A stretch of DNA of 64,000 nt from an uncultured Treponema sp. (GTDB taxonomy: Bacteria > Spirochaetota > Spirochaetia > Treponematales > Treponemataceae). The position numbers were made by a program, and so were the translations under genes. Each line of letters starts with the position of its first letter. The stretch's first letter is position 1. The DNA lies in the NCBI GenBank assembly GCA_949299755.1, contig CASGBA010000002.1:62001-126000 (forward strand). The letters run 5' to 3'. Positions 52,036 to 61,358 of the stretch are shown here, in pieces. The notes under the pieces are model-generated. The model worked only from the letters and a program-made list of their open reading frames with translations. It was not told the DNA's origin and searched no databases.

Positions 52036-53259
52036 TCAAGCCCAGACATTCCTGCGTATAAAGGTGTCCGCCCTTTCATAACCTACGGAAACAATGTCAA
52101 CGGGAACACCGCAATACTGCTCGATAAAATCAATGTAGGACTGGGCTTCTTCCGGAAGCAAATCATAGGAGCGGCATTCCTTCAGGCAGGTTTTCCATCC
52201 CTTGAATGTCTTAAGGACAGGGCGGGCTGCATTCAATTCCTCCACCGAAGAAGGGAATTCCTCGGTGACGGTTCCGTCTATATTGTATGCCACACAGGCT
52301 TCGATTTCTTCCAGAGTGTCATAAACATCAAGATGTGTCAGGGCAAGGGAATCAATTGAATTTGACCGGCAGGCATAACGGAGGGCGACAAGATCCAGGT
52401 ACCCGCACCTGCGTGGCCGGCCGGTTGTCACCCCGTATTCCCGGCCTGTGTCCCTTACGTACCGGTACAAGCCGCTCTGGCTGTCCTCATCGAATTCAGT
52501 GGGCATGGGGCCGTTACCCACCCGGGTGGAATAAGCCTTAAACACACCGATAACCTTGTCGATTGCCCTGGGCCCTACACAACCGCCTATGGCAGCACCC
52601 GCCGCGGAAGAAAAGCCGGAAGACACGTAAGGATAGGTTCCCAAATCAAGATCCAGAAGAACACCCTGGGCTCCCTCGAAAACAACCTTTTTCCCGCTGT
52701 ATTTGCACAATTCATAGGTCAAGTTGACCTTCATCTGGAGGAGGCGGGGAATATAGGGTTCAAGGAATTCCAAATCCTCTTTCTCAAGGTCGTCCATCTT
52801 TTCCTTCCAGAGAAGATCCGCAACCCTGATCCCGTCCCTTTCACTTTTCATAGCATAAGTTAAGCCTATACCGCGTCCCGTGGTTCCTATGGGACGGCGG
52901 CGCTGTTTATCCCGTTCGACATCAAGTTTCCTGTAGCGGGGCAACACTATATGGGCTCTGTCCGAAATAAAAACCCGGTTTTCCCAGGCGATGCCTTTTT
53001 CCGAAAGCATGGACAATTCGGCGAACAAGGCCTCCGGGTCAATCACCATGCCGGCACCGAGATACACAATATTGTTTTCATGAAGTATCCCTGAAGGCAC
53101 AAGATGAAGGGCGTATTGGACGCCGCCGCTTACAATTGTGTGCCCGGCGTTTGCGCCGCCGGAATAGCGGACAATGCACTGCGCTTCAGACGCAAGATAA
53201 TCGACTATTTTACCTTTACCTTCATCACCCCACTGGGCTCCGACAACAACAAGATTCAC
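52036..53259 (-). CDS. purA: Adenylosuccinate synthetase
   Basis: Joins aspartate to IMP with GTP, the first step towards AMP. The start NLVVVGAQWGDEGKGKIVDYLA holds the P-loop and catalytic Asp, GANAGHTIV the His, and TTGRGIGLTYAMKSERDGIRV and GPRAIDKVIGVFKAYSTRVG are also typical. The frame reaches an ATG at 53280, but the GTG at 53257-53259 begins the usual N-terminus and has GGGAGGGG seven bases ahead, so the GTG is chosen. About 407 residues, slightly short of the 425-430 common size. It is transcribed from its own clear promoter. Confidence 0.94.
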   Translation of the reverse strand: MNLVVVGAQWGDEGKGKIVDYLASEAQCIVRYSGGANAGHTIVSGGVQYALHLVPSGILHENNIVYLGAGMVIDPEALFAELSMLSEKGIAWENRVFISDRAHIVLPRYRKLDVERDKQRRRPIGTTGRGIGLTYAMKSERDGIRVADLLWKEKMDDLEKEDLEFLEPYIPRLLQMKVNLTYELCKYSGKKVVFEGAQGVLLDLDLGTYPYVSSGFSSAAGAAIGGCVGPRAIDKVIGVFKAYSTRVGNGPMPTEFDEDSQSGLYRYVRDTGREYGVTTGRPRRCGYLDLVALRYACRSNSIDSLALTHLDVYDTLEEIEACVAYNIDGTVTEEFPSSVEELNAARPVLKTFKGWKTCLKECRSYDLLPEEAQSYIDFIEQYCGVPVDIVSVGYERADTFIRRNVWA

Positions 53260-53319
53260 CGGTTCACCCCTCCCATTCATTTTTTATGCGGGATTTTCCG
53301 TACACCGCTAAACAGGGGA

Positions 53320-53348
53320 AGTATAGCTGAAAGCGTTTTTTTTGTAAA
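53320..53348 (-). promoter_or_regulatory. Promoter of purA
   Basis: On the minus strand TTTACA (53343-53348) and TATACT (53320-53325) are exactly 17 bases apart and both are one base from consensus. The leader would be about 55 nt. No PurR-type box was recognised. Confidence 0.7.
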
Positions 53349-53395
53349 TGCTCGCACAAAGCCGGAACGAAAAGCCCCAACAGGAAAATAAACTT

Positions 53396-54463
53396 CTAAC
53401 CGCGATAATCCTCACGGGAAAACCGTACGTTTTTATTTATATGTATAATAGTGAAAAACAAAATAGCGATGAGCCAAATTGAAGTCAAAACTACAAGAGA
53501 AGATGTCCCGCCTGAATAATAAGCTGTAAGCACCAGCATTGCCACCGCAGTTTGAAGAATAATCAAAAGGACAAGTGTCTGTCTCTGGGAAAACCCTATG
53601 GCCACAAGCTTATGATGAAGGTGTGAAAAATCAGGTGACATTATGGAACGGTGTTCCCTTACCCGTCTCCAGACAGCAGCCACCGCATCGCAAAAAGGAA
53701 AAACCATAAGTGTTATGGCATACCATACTGGAACAGAGGGAGTACCGGAAGAATTCGGAAGGAGAGGCAGAACGGCAAGCATAAAACCGAGAAACTGACT
53801 TCCACCGTCACCCATGAATATTTTTGCCTTGGGAACAGGCAGGTTGAAAATCAGGAAAGCAATTATTGCAGGAATAATAAAAGCGCAAACCAGCACATTA
53901 TGATTTCCGCCCTGCCGCAAAAAAAACACGGAATAAGATATAACCACAACAAGGGATGTTGTGCCGGCAAGTCCGTCAAGTCCGTCAAACATATTGATCA
54001 CATTGATAATTCCGGCCACCCATAAAACGGTCACAAACCAGGAGAAAAACCCCAAATCTATATTCAATCCGAGAGGCGCAAAGGAAATTGTATTAAACCT
54101 GAAACCTGCAGCCCACACAGCCCAACCGGCGGCAAGCTGCACTAAAAGTTTGTATCTTGCTTTCCACGGATGCAAATCATCCCAAAAACCCATAATAAAA
54201 ACCGCAAAAGCCACGGCAAACAAAACCAAGTATCCGCCGTCAAAAGAGAAACCGAAAAAACTTCCGGAAAATCCAATTATCATTGTGACGGCGAAACCTA
54301 TGAAAATTCCCAAACCTCCCAGCCGGGGAATATTCCCCTTATGCATACGCCTGTCGTCATGGAAATCATAGATGGACAGTTTGTTTGCGATTTTAATCGT
54401 TAAAAAAATAACAAGAGATGAAAGTAAAAGATCAAACAAACAAAATAATAAAATCAGTTTCAT
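53396..54463 (-). CDS. Undecaprenyl-phosphate sugar-1-phosphate transferase (WecA/TagO family)
   Basis: An integral membrane enzyme of 355 residues with about ten or eleven helices. It would start a surface polysaccharide by moving a GlcNAc- or related sugar-1-phosphate from UDP-sugar to undecaprenyl phosphate. Key motifs are DDRRMHKGNIPRLGG (early cytoplasmic loop), INVINMFDGLDGLAG (catalytic aspartates), AKIFMGDGGSQF and the SHLHHKL histidine loop. The gene ends a chain with manC and rfbBDCA. Treponemes are often said to lack lipopolysaccharide, so the product could be a lipoglycan or capsule. MraY is less likely from the motifs. Confidence 0.88.
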   Translation of the reverse strand: MKLILLFCLFDLLLSSLVIFLTIKIANKLSIYDFHDDRRMHKGNIPRLGGLGIFIGFAVTMIIGFSGSFFGFSFDGGYLVLFAVAFAVFIMGFWDDLHPWKARYKLLVQLAAGWAVWAAGFRFNTISFAPLGLNIDLGFFSWFVTVLWVAGIINVINMFDGLDGLAGTTSLVVVISYSVFFLRQGGNHNVLVCAFIIPAIIAFLIFNLPVPKAKIFMGDGGSQFLGFMLAVLPLLPNSSGTPSVPVWYAITLMVFPFCDAVAAVWRRVREHRSIMSPDFSHLHHKLVAIGFSQRQTLVLLIILQTAVAMLVLTAYYSGGTSSLVVLTSIWLIAILFFTIIHINKNVRFSREDYRG

Positions 54464-54479
54464 GCTTTACTTTACCTGT

Positions 54480-55925
54480 TTAGCACCGGCCATATTTATC
54501 TTCAACCCTTGTGATGTCATCTTCTTCAAGGTAAGTTCCAGACTGAACCTCAATCAACTCAAGCGGAATTTTACCGGGATTTTCCAGGGAATGAAGAACA
54601 CCAAGAGGGATAAATGTAGACTGGTTTTCAGTTAAAACCATAACTTCATCCCCGTTCCTGACTTTAGCTGTTCCGGATACAATCACCCAATGTTCCGACC
54701 TGTGGTGATGAAGTTGAAGGGAAAGTTTTCCACCCGGTTTAACTGTTATATGTTTCACCTTAAAACGGTTGCCCTTCTCAATAGAATCATAACTTCCCCA
54801 GGGCCGGAAACCTATCTGGGGATCCTCAACCTCACAGCATTTGCGCTCTTTTAAAATGGACACAACTTTTTTTATGTCCTGGGAGGCATTTTTGTCAGCC
54901 ACAAGGACCGCATCCCTGGTTTCAATAATCGCAAGATTATCACAGCCCACACCCACCACGAGCCGCTTTTCAGAAAAAGCAATGTTTCCGGTGGAGTTAT
55001 ACAAAAACACATTTCCCCGGGTCACATTCCCGTCCCCGTCCTTCGGGGAAACATCCCACAAGGAGGAAAAGGAACCAACATCGCTCCATCCCGCATCCAT
55101 CGGCACAACCGCACCTACAGAAGTTTTTTCCATGACGGCATAGTCTATGGAATTCGAGGGGGATTTGGAAAAATCATCCGGATTAAGACGCAGGAAATCA
55201 AAATTTTCTGAAACCTGATCTTTGTTTATGGCGCTTACCGAGGATTCCACCGCTGAATATATTTCCGGCGCAAAGGTTTTCAGTTCCCTTAAAAACACCG
55301 AAGCCCGGAAAAGGAACATACCGCTGTTCCAATAATAGCCGCCTTCCTTTATATAAGAAAGGGCTGTAACCTCATCGGGTTTTTCCTTGAAACCGTCAAT
55401 CTCAAACCAAGAGGAACCACTGCCTCCGGTCTTGCCGGCCTTCACATAACCATAAGCGGTTTCAGGTCTGTCGGGGACAATTCCGAAGGTGACTATTTTT
55501 CCGGAAAGGGCCGGTTCCACCGCCTTCTCAACAGCATTTTTGAAAGCACGCACATTTTCCACCGCCGAATCAGCGGAAAGGACAAACAGGAGGGGATCCT
55601 CCGATTTCCGGGTTAAATAAAAGGTGGCAGCGGCAATAGCCGGTGCGGTATTCCTGCCGAAGGGTTCCAGCATAATGGAAGGACGCTCAATCCCCAATTC
55701 AACCAACTGAACAGCCGCAGTGAAGCGGTGCACCTCGTTGCATATGACAAGGGGGTCGGAAATTCCCTCTATCCCGTTAAGGCGGAGGATTGTTTCCTGG
55801 AGCATGGATTTTTCCGAGACCAAGGACAGGAACTGTTTAGGATATTGGGAACGCCCCAAAGGCCATAACCTGGTTCCCTCGCCACCGGCTAAAATAACGG
55901 GAATTATTGAAAAATCCATGTCCAC
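54480..55925 (-). CDS. manC: Mannose-1-phosphate guanylyltransferase/mannose-6-phosphate isomerase
   Basis: A 481-residue type II bifunctional enzyme. Residues 1-300 are the nucleotidyltransferase (VILAGGEGTRLWPLGR, then the metal-holding Asp region FVLSADSAVENV and the substrate loop KPDEVTA). Residues about 340-481 are a cupin (FRPWGSYDSIEKG, LSLQLHHHRSEHWVI) for the isomerase. It makes GDP-mannose for surface glycans. The frame begins at a GTG with GAAGGA nine bases before it, and an ATG two codons later is also possible. It lies between rfbB and the wecA-like gene. No GDP-mannose 4,6-dehydratase is coded in the window. Confidence 0.94.
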   Translation of the reverse strand: MDMDFSIIPVILAGGEGTRLWPLGRSQYPKQFLSLVSEKSMLQETILRLNGIEGISDPLVICNEVHRFTAAVQLVELGIERPSIMLEPFGRNTAPAIAAATFYLTRKSEDPLLFVLSADSAVENVRAFKNAVEKAVEPALSGKIVTFGIVPDRPETAYGYVKAGKTGGSGSSWFEIDGFKEKPDEVTALSYIKEGGYYWNSGMFLFRASVFLRELKTFAPEIYSAVESSVSAINKDQVSENFDFLRLNPDDFSKSPSNSIDYAVMEKTSVGAVVPMDAGWSDVGSFSSLWDVSPKDGDGNVTRGNVFLYNSTGNIAFSEKRLVVGVGCDNLAIIETRDAVLVADKNASQDIKKVVSILKERKCCEVEDPQIGFRPWGSYDSIEKGNRFKVKHITVKPGGKLSLQLHHHRSEHWVIVSGTAKVRNGDEVMVLTENQSTFIPLGVLHSLENPGKIPLELIEVQSGTYLEEDDITRVEDKYGRC

Positions 55926-55964
55926 AGCATACCATCCTTCTTTATTCGGTTCAAGATATACGTA

Positions 55965-57110
55965 TCACCGTTCCATATACTTTCCTGAAAGGATATTATC
56001 CGTCCAGTTTTTATGGGACAAATACCATTTTATGGTACCCCTCAAACCTTCCTCAAAGGTCATCTTCCTTTCCCAACCCAGTTCACGCCTGATTTTTGAA
56101 CAGTCGATGGCGTAACGCCTGTCATGGCCGGGTCTGTCGGTGACATATTCTATCAAAGATTCAAGTTCGTCCTCCGTTTTTTGCCCATATCCGGCAACGG
56201 GCATTTCCACAGCGGTCAGCTCAATGACTTTGTGAAGAAGTTTAATATTCTCCCATTCATTTTCACCACCTATATTGTACTTTTCCCCGCACACACCGGA
56301 ACGGAGTATCTGCCAGACTGCCCTGTTATGGTCTTCCACATAAATCCAATCCCGGATGTTCCGGCCGTCACCGTATACGGGAAGTTTACGTCCTAAAGTT
56401 ATATTGAGAATCATCAGTGGCAGAAACTTTTCCGGAAACTGGAAGGGACCGTAATTGTTGGAACAGTTTGAAAGGGTTACCGGCAGGCCGTAGGTGTGGG
56501 AATAGGCTGAAACGAGATGGTCACTGGAAGCCTTGCTGGCGGAATAGGGGCTTCTGGGATCATAGGGGGTTGTTTCCGTGAAAAAACCTTCACCACCCAG
56601 AGAGCCGTAAACCTCATCCGTGCTTACATGGTGGAAAAGAACACCCTCCTGGAAAGAACCGTCCGGTTTTTTCCAGGAATTCCGGGCACAATCCAGCAGG
56701 GTGAATGTGCCGTCCACATTTGTACGGATGAAAGCCTTGGGACCTGAAATTGACCGGTCCACATGGCTTTCCGCGGCGAAATGAACCACGGTATCTATAT
56801 CATATTCCCGGAAAATCCTTTCCACGGTTTCCCGGTCACAAATATCGCCTTTTTCAAAAAAATAACGCCTCTCCCTTTCCGGAACGCCCGAACCGAACCG
56901 TTCCTCCACATCCTGGAGACTCTGGAGATTGCCGGCGTAGGTCAAGGCGTCAAGATTCACAATCCTTCCGGAAAAGCCGGCGTCGGAGAATTTTTCCGGG
57001 CAGGAAGAAATTCCGAAAAGGTAATGGATGAAATTACAGCCTATGAAACCGGCGCCGCCGGTAACAAGGATGTTGGACAGTTTTCTTCCTTTACAAACAG
57101 CAGAATCCAT
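55965..57110 (-). CDS. rfbB: dTDP-glucose 4,6-dehydratase
   Basis: The second enzyme of dTDP-L-rhamnose synthesis, an extended SDR of 381 residues. The NAD site is VTGGAGFIGCNFIHYL. DTVVHFAAESHVDRSI is the family stretch, HVSTDEVYG supplies Thr-Asp-Glu, and the catalytic Tyr/Lys lie in SPYSASKASSDHL. A GGAGG is five bases before the ATG. It has about 25 residues more than the shortest family members, partly from an N-terminal extension and a Glu/Arg-rich insert near residue 78. It follows rfbD in the operon. Confidence 0.95.
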   Translation of the reverse strand: MDSAVCKGRKLSNILVTGGAGFIGCNFIHYLFGISSCPEKFSDAGFSGRIVNLDALTYAGNLQSLQDVEERFGSGVPERERRYFFEKGDICDRETVERIFREYDIDTVVHFAAESHVDRSISGPKAFIRTNVDGTFTLLDCARNSWKKPDGSFQEGVLFHHVSTDEVYGSLGGEGFFTETTPYDPRSPYSASKASSDHLVSAYSHTYGLPVTLSNCSNNYGPFQFPEKFLPLMILNITLGRKLPVYGDGRNIRDWIYVEDHNRAVWQILRSGVCGEKYNIGGENEWENIKLLHKVIELTAVEMPVAGYGQKTEDELESLIEYVTDRPGHDRRYAIDCSKIRRELGWERKMTFEEGLRGTIKWYLSHKNWTDNILSGKYMER

Positions 57111-57128
57111 AGAACCTCCATAAAATCG

Positions 57129-58100
57129 TCAGGGTTTATTCTCCCCAGGAAAGCGTTTGGAAAAATCGGGGCCGCTCATAAAGGCTAAAAGGCTCTCCTT
57201 CCAGCCGGGCAACGGAATTCCCAGAGCCCTTTTCAGTTTTGCCTTGGAAAGAACTGAATAAGCGGGCCGGGGAGCCTTGGCGGGATACTCTTCCGTTGTG
57301 CACGGGGAAATCCGGCATTCATTTGAAACAAGGCCCTTGGCCTTGCCTATGCGGTAAATTTCGCAGGCAAAATCATACCAGGTGGTTTCCCCTTCCCCCG
57401 AATAATGGTAAACACCGTTTCCGGCCCCGGAAGACAAAAGCATGACAATGTATCTGGCAAGATCCATGGAAAAGGTAGGGCTTCCCTTCTGGTCGCTGAC
57501 AACCTTAATTTCCGGTCGGGAATTCATCAAATCCACCATCGTGTAAACAAAGTTTTTCCCCCGTGGTCCGTAAAGCCAGGCAGTCCGGATAATATACCAG
57601 GGCAGGGGTTGTTTGTTTTCCCCGCCGTTGTGGGTTTCAAAAACCTTTTTGACAAGCTCTTCCCCTTCAAGTTTTGTTCTACCGTATACGCCGGAAGGAC
57701 AAACCGTATCTGTTTCTATATAGGGAGTTTTGGACTTTCCATCGAAAACATAATCGGTTGAAATGTGGACAAGGCCGGCGCCGAATCTGACGGCGGTTTC
57801 CGCCAAATTTCCTGCACCGGTACAATTCAAGGCGGCGGCTTTGTCCGGTTCATCCTCCGCCTTGTCCACTGCGGTGTAAGCGGCACAATTGATAATCCAG
57901 TTGCCCGGATTCCCCGGGATTCCCTGCCCCTCCCCGCCGGAAAAAACTCCGGAAGCGAATTCCTCCAGAGCCTTCAAATCGGTTATATCCACCTCCCGGT
58001 CGCTTCCCTGGCAGGCGGTACCTCCGTCCTGAATCCTTTCCAGCAAGGTGCTTCCGAGCATACCTTTAGAGCCGACAACCCAAATCACTGGCCCCTCCAT
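57129..58100 (-). CDS. rfbD: dTDP-4-dehydrorhamnose reductase
   Basis: The last step of dTDP-L-rhamnose synthesis, 323 residues. The NAD(P) motif is WVVGSKGMLGSTLLERI. NCAAYTAVDKAEDEPDKA, HISTDYVFDG and the TPYIETDTVCPSGVYGRTKLEGE catalytic Tyr/Lys region are all seen. The ATG lies within the end of rfbC (16-base overlap). It is a little longer than the common 290-300 residues, with insertions of Gly/Glu type near residues 55-62 and 155-162. Confidence 0.94.
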   Translation of the reverse strand: MEGPVIWVVGSKGMLGSTLLERIQDGGTACQGSDREVDITDLKALEEFASGVFSGGEGQGIPGNPGNWIINCAAYTAVDKAEDEPDKAAALNCTGAGNLAETAVRFGAGLVHISTDYVFDGKSKTPYIETDTVCPSGVYGRTKLEGEELVKKVFETHNGGENKQPLPWYIIRTAWLYGPRGKNFVYTMVDLMNSRPEIKVVSDQKGSPTFSMDLARYIVMLLSSGAGNGVYHYSGEGETTWYDFACEIYRIGKAKGLVSNECRISPCTTEEYPAKAPRPAYSVLSKAKLKRALGIPLPGWKESLLAFMSGPDFSKRFPGENKP

Positions 58101-58690
58101 GTTCCGTCAATGGAAAAATAATCCCCATCCTTCTTGAAAGAAGGATAAAGCCTGTCTTTTTCGGAAGTTATGGGGGAAAAATCACCGTCCGAAAGGGAAG
58201 CCCAATCCACACCTATAAGCGAATCATTCCACATCAACCCCTGCTCATCTTCCGGATGGTAAAAATCAGTGCATTTATATGTGAAAACAGCATAATCCGA
58301 AAGCACAAAAAAACCGTGGGCGAATCCCGGCGGTATATAAAACTGGTTGTTCTTTTCCCCATCCAATACTAGACCATAATATAGTCCGAAAGCCGGAGAA
58401 CCGTTCCGTAAATCCACAGCCACATCATAAACCCGGCCGGAAACAACCCGCACCAACTTACCCTGGGGGTGTTTTGACTGGAAATGCAAGCCACGGAGAA
58501 CGTTTTTCACGGAAGAGGACTGGTTATCCTGCACAAAACGCATTTTCAAACCGGCTTCAAAAAAATCCTTCTCGTTATATGATTCAAAGAAACTTCCCCT
58601 TTTATCAGGGAAAATTCTTGGCTGTATTTCATACAAACCGGGAAATTCAATACCTTCCTTCCCGGTACATTTTGAAAAAGTAAAAGCCAA
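58085..58690 (-). CDS. rfbC: dTDP-4-dehydrorhamnose 3,5-epimerase
   Basis: A cupin-fold epimerase of 201 residues acting between RfbB and RfbD. Typical segments are PRIFPDKRGSFFESYNEKDF, RFVQDNQSSSVKNVLRGLHFQ (catalytic His), PPGFAHGFFVLSDYAVFTYKC (Tyr region) and the WNDSLIGVDW end. The start is a TTG at 58688-58690 with GGAGG five bases ahead; no ATG is available before the first conserved strand. It is 10 bases after rfbA. Confidence 0.94.
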   Translation of the reverse strand: MAFTFSKCTGKEGIEFPGLYEIQPRIFPDKRGSFFESYNEKDFFEAGLKMRFVQDNQSSSVKNVLRGLHFQSKHPQGKLVRVVSGRVYDVAVDLRNGSPAFGLYYGLVLDGEKNNQFYIPPGFAHGFFVLSDYAVFTYKCTDFYHPEDEQGLMWNDSLIGVDWASLSDGDFSPITSEKDRLYPSFKKDGDYFSIDGTWRGQ

Positions 58691-58699
58691 AACAGCCTC

Positions 58700-59584
58700 C
58701 TAAAAAATATCCCTGGATTCCGCAATGTAACGCAGGTATTCCCCGTAATCAGTTTTATATTCCGAAGCCAAAGAAAGCAATGAATCCCTGGAAAGCCATT
58801 TATTTCTAAAAGCAATTTCTTCTATGCAGGATACATACATACCCTGCCTTTTTTGTATTGTGGCGATAAAATTTGAGGCTTCCAAAAGCCCGTCATAGGT
58901 ACCCGTATCCAGCCAGGCCATCCCCCTTCCTAAAACCTCCACGGACAGGGCTCCTTCAGATAAATACACATTATTAACGGCGGTTATTTCAATTTCCCCC
59001 CGGGCACTGGGTTTTATATCTTTCGCAATGGAAACAACCGAATTATCATAAAAATACAAACCGGGAACAGCGTAATTCGATTTTGGCTTTTCAGGTTTTT
59101 CTTCGATGGAAACAGCTTTACCGGAAGAGTCAAATTCCACCACACCGTAAGAGCGGGGATCCTTCACATAATAGCCGAAAATTATGCCACCGCCGTCTTT
59201 CTCCACTGACCGGACACAATCCCTCAGCTGTCCGGCAAATGAACGTCCATAAAAGATATTGTCGCCCAAAACCAGTGCGACGGAATCCTGTCCGATAAAA
59301 TCCGCACCGACTATAAAGGCATCAGCCAACCCCCGGGGACTTGGCTGAACCGCATATTCAAAACGCATCCCCAATTTCGCCCCGTCCCCGAATAATTCCC
59401 GAAAAACACCCGAATCCCTGGCAGTGGAAATAATGAGGACATCCCTAATCCCGGAAAGCATTAAAACTGAAAGGGGATAATAAATCATGGGTTTATCATA
59501 AACCGGAAGGATTTGCTTTGAAACAGCCTTTGTCAAAGGATAAAGCCTTGTACCGGAACCACCGGCAAGAATAATGCCTTTCAT
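58700..59584 (-). CDS. rfbA: Glucose-1-phosphate thymidylyltransferase
   Basis: The first enzyme of dTDP-L-rhamnose synthesis, forming dTDP-glucose. It has 294 residues, the usual length. It begins [18 protein letters not shown] (nucleotide loop), with [25 protein letters not shown] and [17 protein letters not shown] following. It is the first of the rfbACDB set, 57 bases after parB, so the group may be read from a promoter in or before the par genes. Confidence 0.96.
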   Translation of the reverse strand: MKGIILAGGSGTRLYPLTKAVSKQILPVYDKPMIYYPLSVLMLSGIRDVLIISTARDSGVFRELFGDGAKLGMRFEYAVQPSPRGLADAFIVGADFIGQDSVALVLGDNIFYGRSFAGQLRDCVRSVEKDGGGIIFGYYVKDPRSYGVVEFDSSGKAVSIEEKPEKPKSNYAVPGLYFYDNSVVSIAKDIKPSARGEIEITAVNNVYLSEGALSVEVLGRGMAWLDTGTYDGLLEASNFIATIQKRQGMYVSCIEEIAFRNKWLSRDSLLSLASEYKTDYGEYLRYIAESRDIF

Positions 59585-59641
59585 CCTGCAAATATACCAC
59601 AGGAAAAAGAAAAAATAAAGGGAAACATGGCTGGGTAAATT

Positions 59642-60562
59642 TCAGCGGCCGGAAAACAATTCAAAAATCCGGTTCAAATCATCCGGAGAAAAATAGGAAA
59701 TTTCAATCACGCCGCCGGCGGGGGTTCCTTTTATGGAAACCTTTGTTCCTAAAAGCTCTATGAATTTATCCTGCAAAGCCGCCAAATCCGCGTCCTCCGG
59801 CTGTGAAGGAGTTTTCGCTTTTTGCTTTTTGGCGGTATTCTCCTTTTTTGAAGCACGGCCCCCGCCGTTAAGTTCAGCCGCATAAGCCTCACAGTCCCGG
59901 ACAGAAAGACCGCTCCCCAAAATTCTGGCGAACATAATCTGCTGGTCGGAGGGATTCACAACCGAAAGAAGGGCCCTGGCATGGCCGGGAGAAATTTTCC
60001 CGTCTTTAAGGGCTTCCCTCATATCCGTGGGAAGTTTCAAAAGCCGCAGGGCGTTTGCCACAGCCGACCGGCTTTTTCCCACCCGGGCAGCGGCTTCCTC
60101 CTGACTCAAATTACCTAAAACCATCAATTCATGATAAGCTTCCGCTTCTTCCAGGGGATTCAAATCCTCCCTCTGGATATTTTCTATGAGGGCGATTTCC
60201 AGTTTACGCTCATCGGAGTATTTTCTTACGATAACAGGTATTTCGGAAAGCCCCGCCAACCGGGCGGCCCGGGTGCGCCTTTCCCCGGCAATAATGAAAT
60301 ACTTTCCGTCACCGGTTTGCTCCACAATAACAGGTTGTATAATCCCATGTTCACGGATTGAATCCGCCAGTTCCTGAAGTGATTCCCCGTTGAATTCCCG
60401 GCGGGGCTGTTTGGGATTCGGTAAAAGCAGAGCCGGATCCACCATTAAACCGGAGGTACTGTCAGGGACGGGGGAAACCTGCTTTTTTTCAGCAGTGGAA
60501 GGAACCCCTTCAAGAAGGGCATCAAGACCTCTTCCCAATCCTCTTTTGGAAGCCTTAGCCAC
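59642..60562 (-). CDS. parB: Chromosome partition protein ParB
   Basis: A CTP-dependent DNA-clamp that loads at parS sites near the origin. The sequence shows the conserved start KRGLGRGLDALL, the CTP box IAGERRTRAARLAG, IENIQREDLNPLEEAEAY, and a helix-turn-helix LSQEEAAARVGKSRSAVANAL. The frame can start at a TTG (60568), but the GTG at 60560-60562 lies nine bases after GAGG and overlaps the end of parA by eight bases. A Lys/Ala-rich linker (about 235-260) precedes the C-terminal dimer part. No parS-like sequence was noticed in the gaps checked. Confidence 0.94.
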   Translation of the reverse strand: MAKASKRGLGRGLDALLEGVPSTAEKKQVSPVPDSTSGLMVDPALLLPNPKQPRREFNGESLQELADSIREHGIIQPVIVEQTGDGKYFIIAGERRTRAARLAGLSEIPVIVRKYSDERKLEIALIENIQREDLNPLEEAEAYHELMVLGNLSQEEAAARVGKSRSAVANALRLLKLPTDMREALKDGKISPGHARALLSVVNPSDQQIMFARILGSGLSVRDCEAYAAELNGGGRASKKENTAKKQKAKTPSQPEDADLAALQDKFIELLGTKVSIKGTPAGGVIEISYFSPDDLNRIFELFSGR

Positions 60563-61310
60563 GGGCAATCACCTCTTTTGCAAGCTGCTCATAACTGCGG
60601 GCACCGGAACATTCAGGATCATAGGCGCATACAGGCAAACCATGGGAGGGAGCTTCGGAAAGACGTACGTTCCTGGGAATAACGGTGTCAAAAACCCTCT
60701 CCCGGAAATACATTTTAACCTGGCGAACCACATCCTGGGGAAGTTTCATTCTGGGATCGTACATGGTAAAGAAAATCCCGCCTATCAAAAGGGAAGGATT
60801 GAAAGTATTCTGCACCCTTTGAACGGTTTGCAAAAGCAATGTAAGCCCTTCCAAGGCGAAATATTCACATTGAAGTGGAATTAAAACCTGTTCAGCGGCG
60901 GCAAGCCCATTTAAGGTTAAAATCCCCAGGGACGGGGGACAATCTATAAGGATATAATCATAGGAATCCTTTAATGGCGCCAGAGCTTTTTTCAGAAAAA
61001 ACTCCCGGTCATCCTGATCCACAAGCTCCACCGCCGCACCGGAAAGATCTATGGAAGCAGGCACAGCGTCCAACAGGGGCAAATTCGTGTTCCTCACAAC
61101 TTCCTTTGCCGAAACTTTTTCCGCAATCAAATCGTAAACGGTGGGAGGTTCCTTATCCAAGCCCACACCGGAAGTCATATTTCCCTGGGAATCAAAATCC
61201 ACAAGAAGAGTTTTCTTACCTTCCAGGGCAAGATAGGCACCAATATTTATTACCGATGTTGTCTTCCCTACACCACCTTTTTGATTAACAAAAACAAATG
61301 TTTGTCCCAT
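60555..61310 (-). CDS. parA: Chromosome partition ATPase ParA/Soj
   Basis: A 251-residue ATPase that works with ParB in moving the origin region. Walker A is VNQKGGVGKTTSVINIG, Walker A-prime is LLVDFDSQGNMTSGVG, and the switch region is YILIDCPPSLGIL. The frame is open 16 codons further, but the ATG at 61310 starts MGQTFVFVNQKGG in the standard way. In many bacteria parAB lies near the replication origin. The usual partners (rnpA, gidB, dnaA) are not in this window. Confidence 0.95.
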   Translation of the reverse strand: MGQTFVFVNQKGGVGKTTSVINIGAYLALEGKKTLLVDFDSQGNMTSGVGLDKEPPTVYDLIAEKVSAKEVVRNTNLPLLDAVPASIDLSGAAVELVDQDDREFFLKKALAPLKDSYDYILIDCPPSLGILTLNGLAAAEQVLIPLQCEYFALEGLTLLLQTVQRVQNTFNPSLLIGGIFFTMYDPRMKLPQDVVRQVKMYFRERVFDTVIPRNVRLSEAPSHGLPVCAYDPECSGARSYEQLAKEVIARG

Positions 61311-61358
61311 ACATTTCCAGTATATATGATTTTTATAATTTATAACAGCCCGCAACAA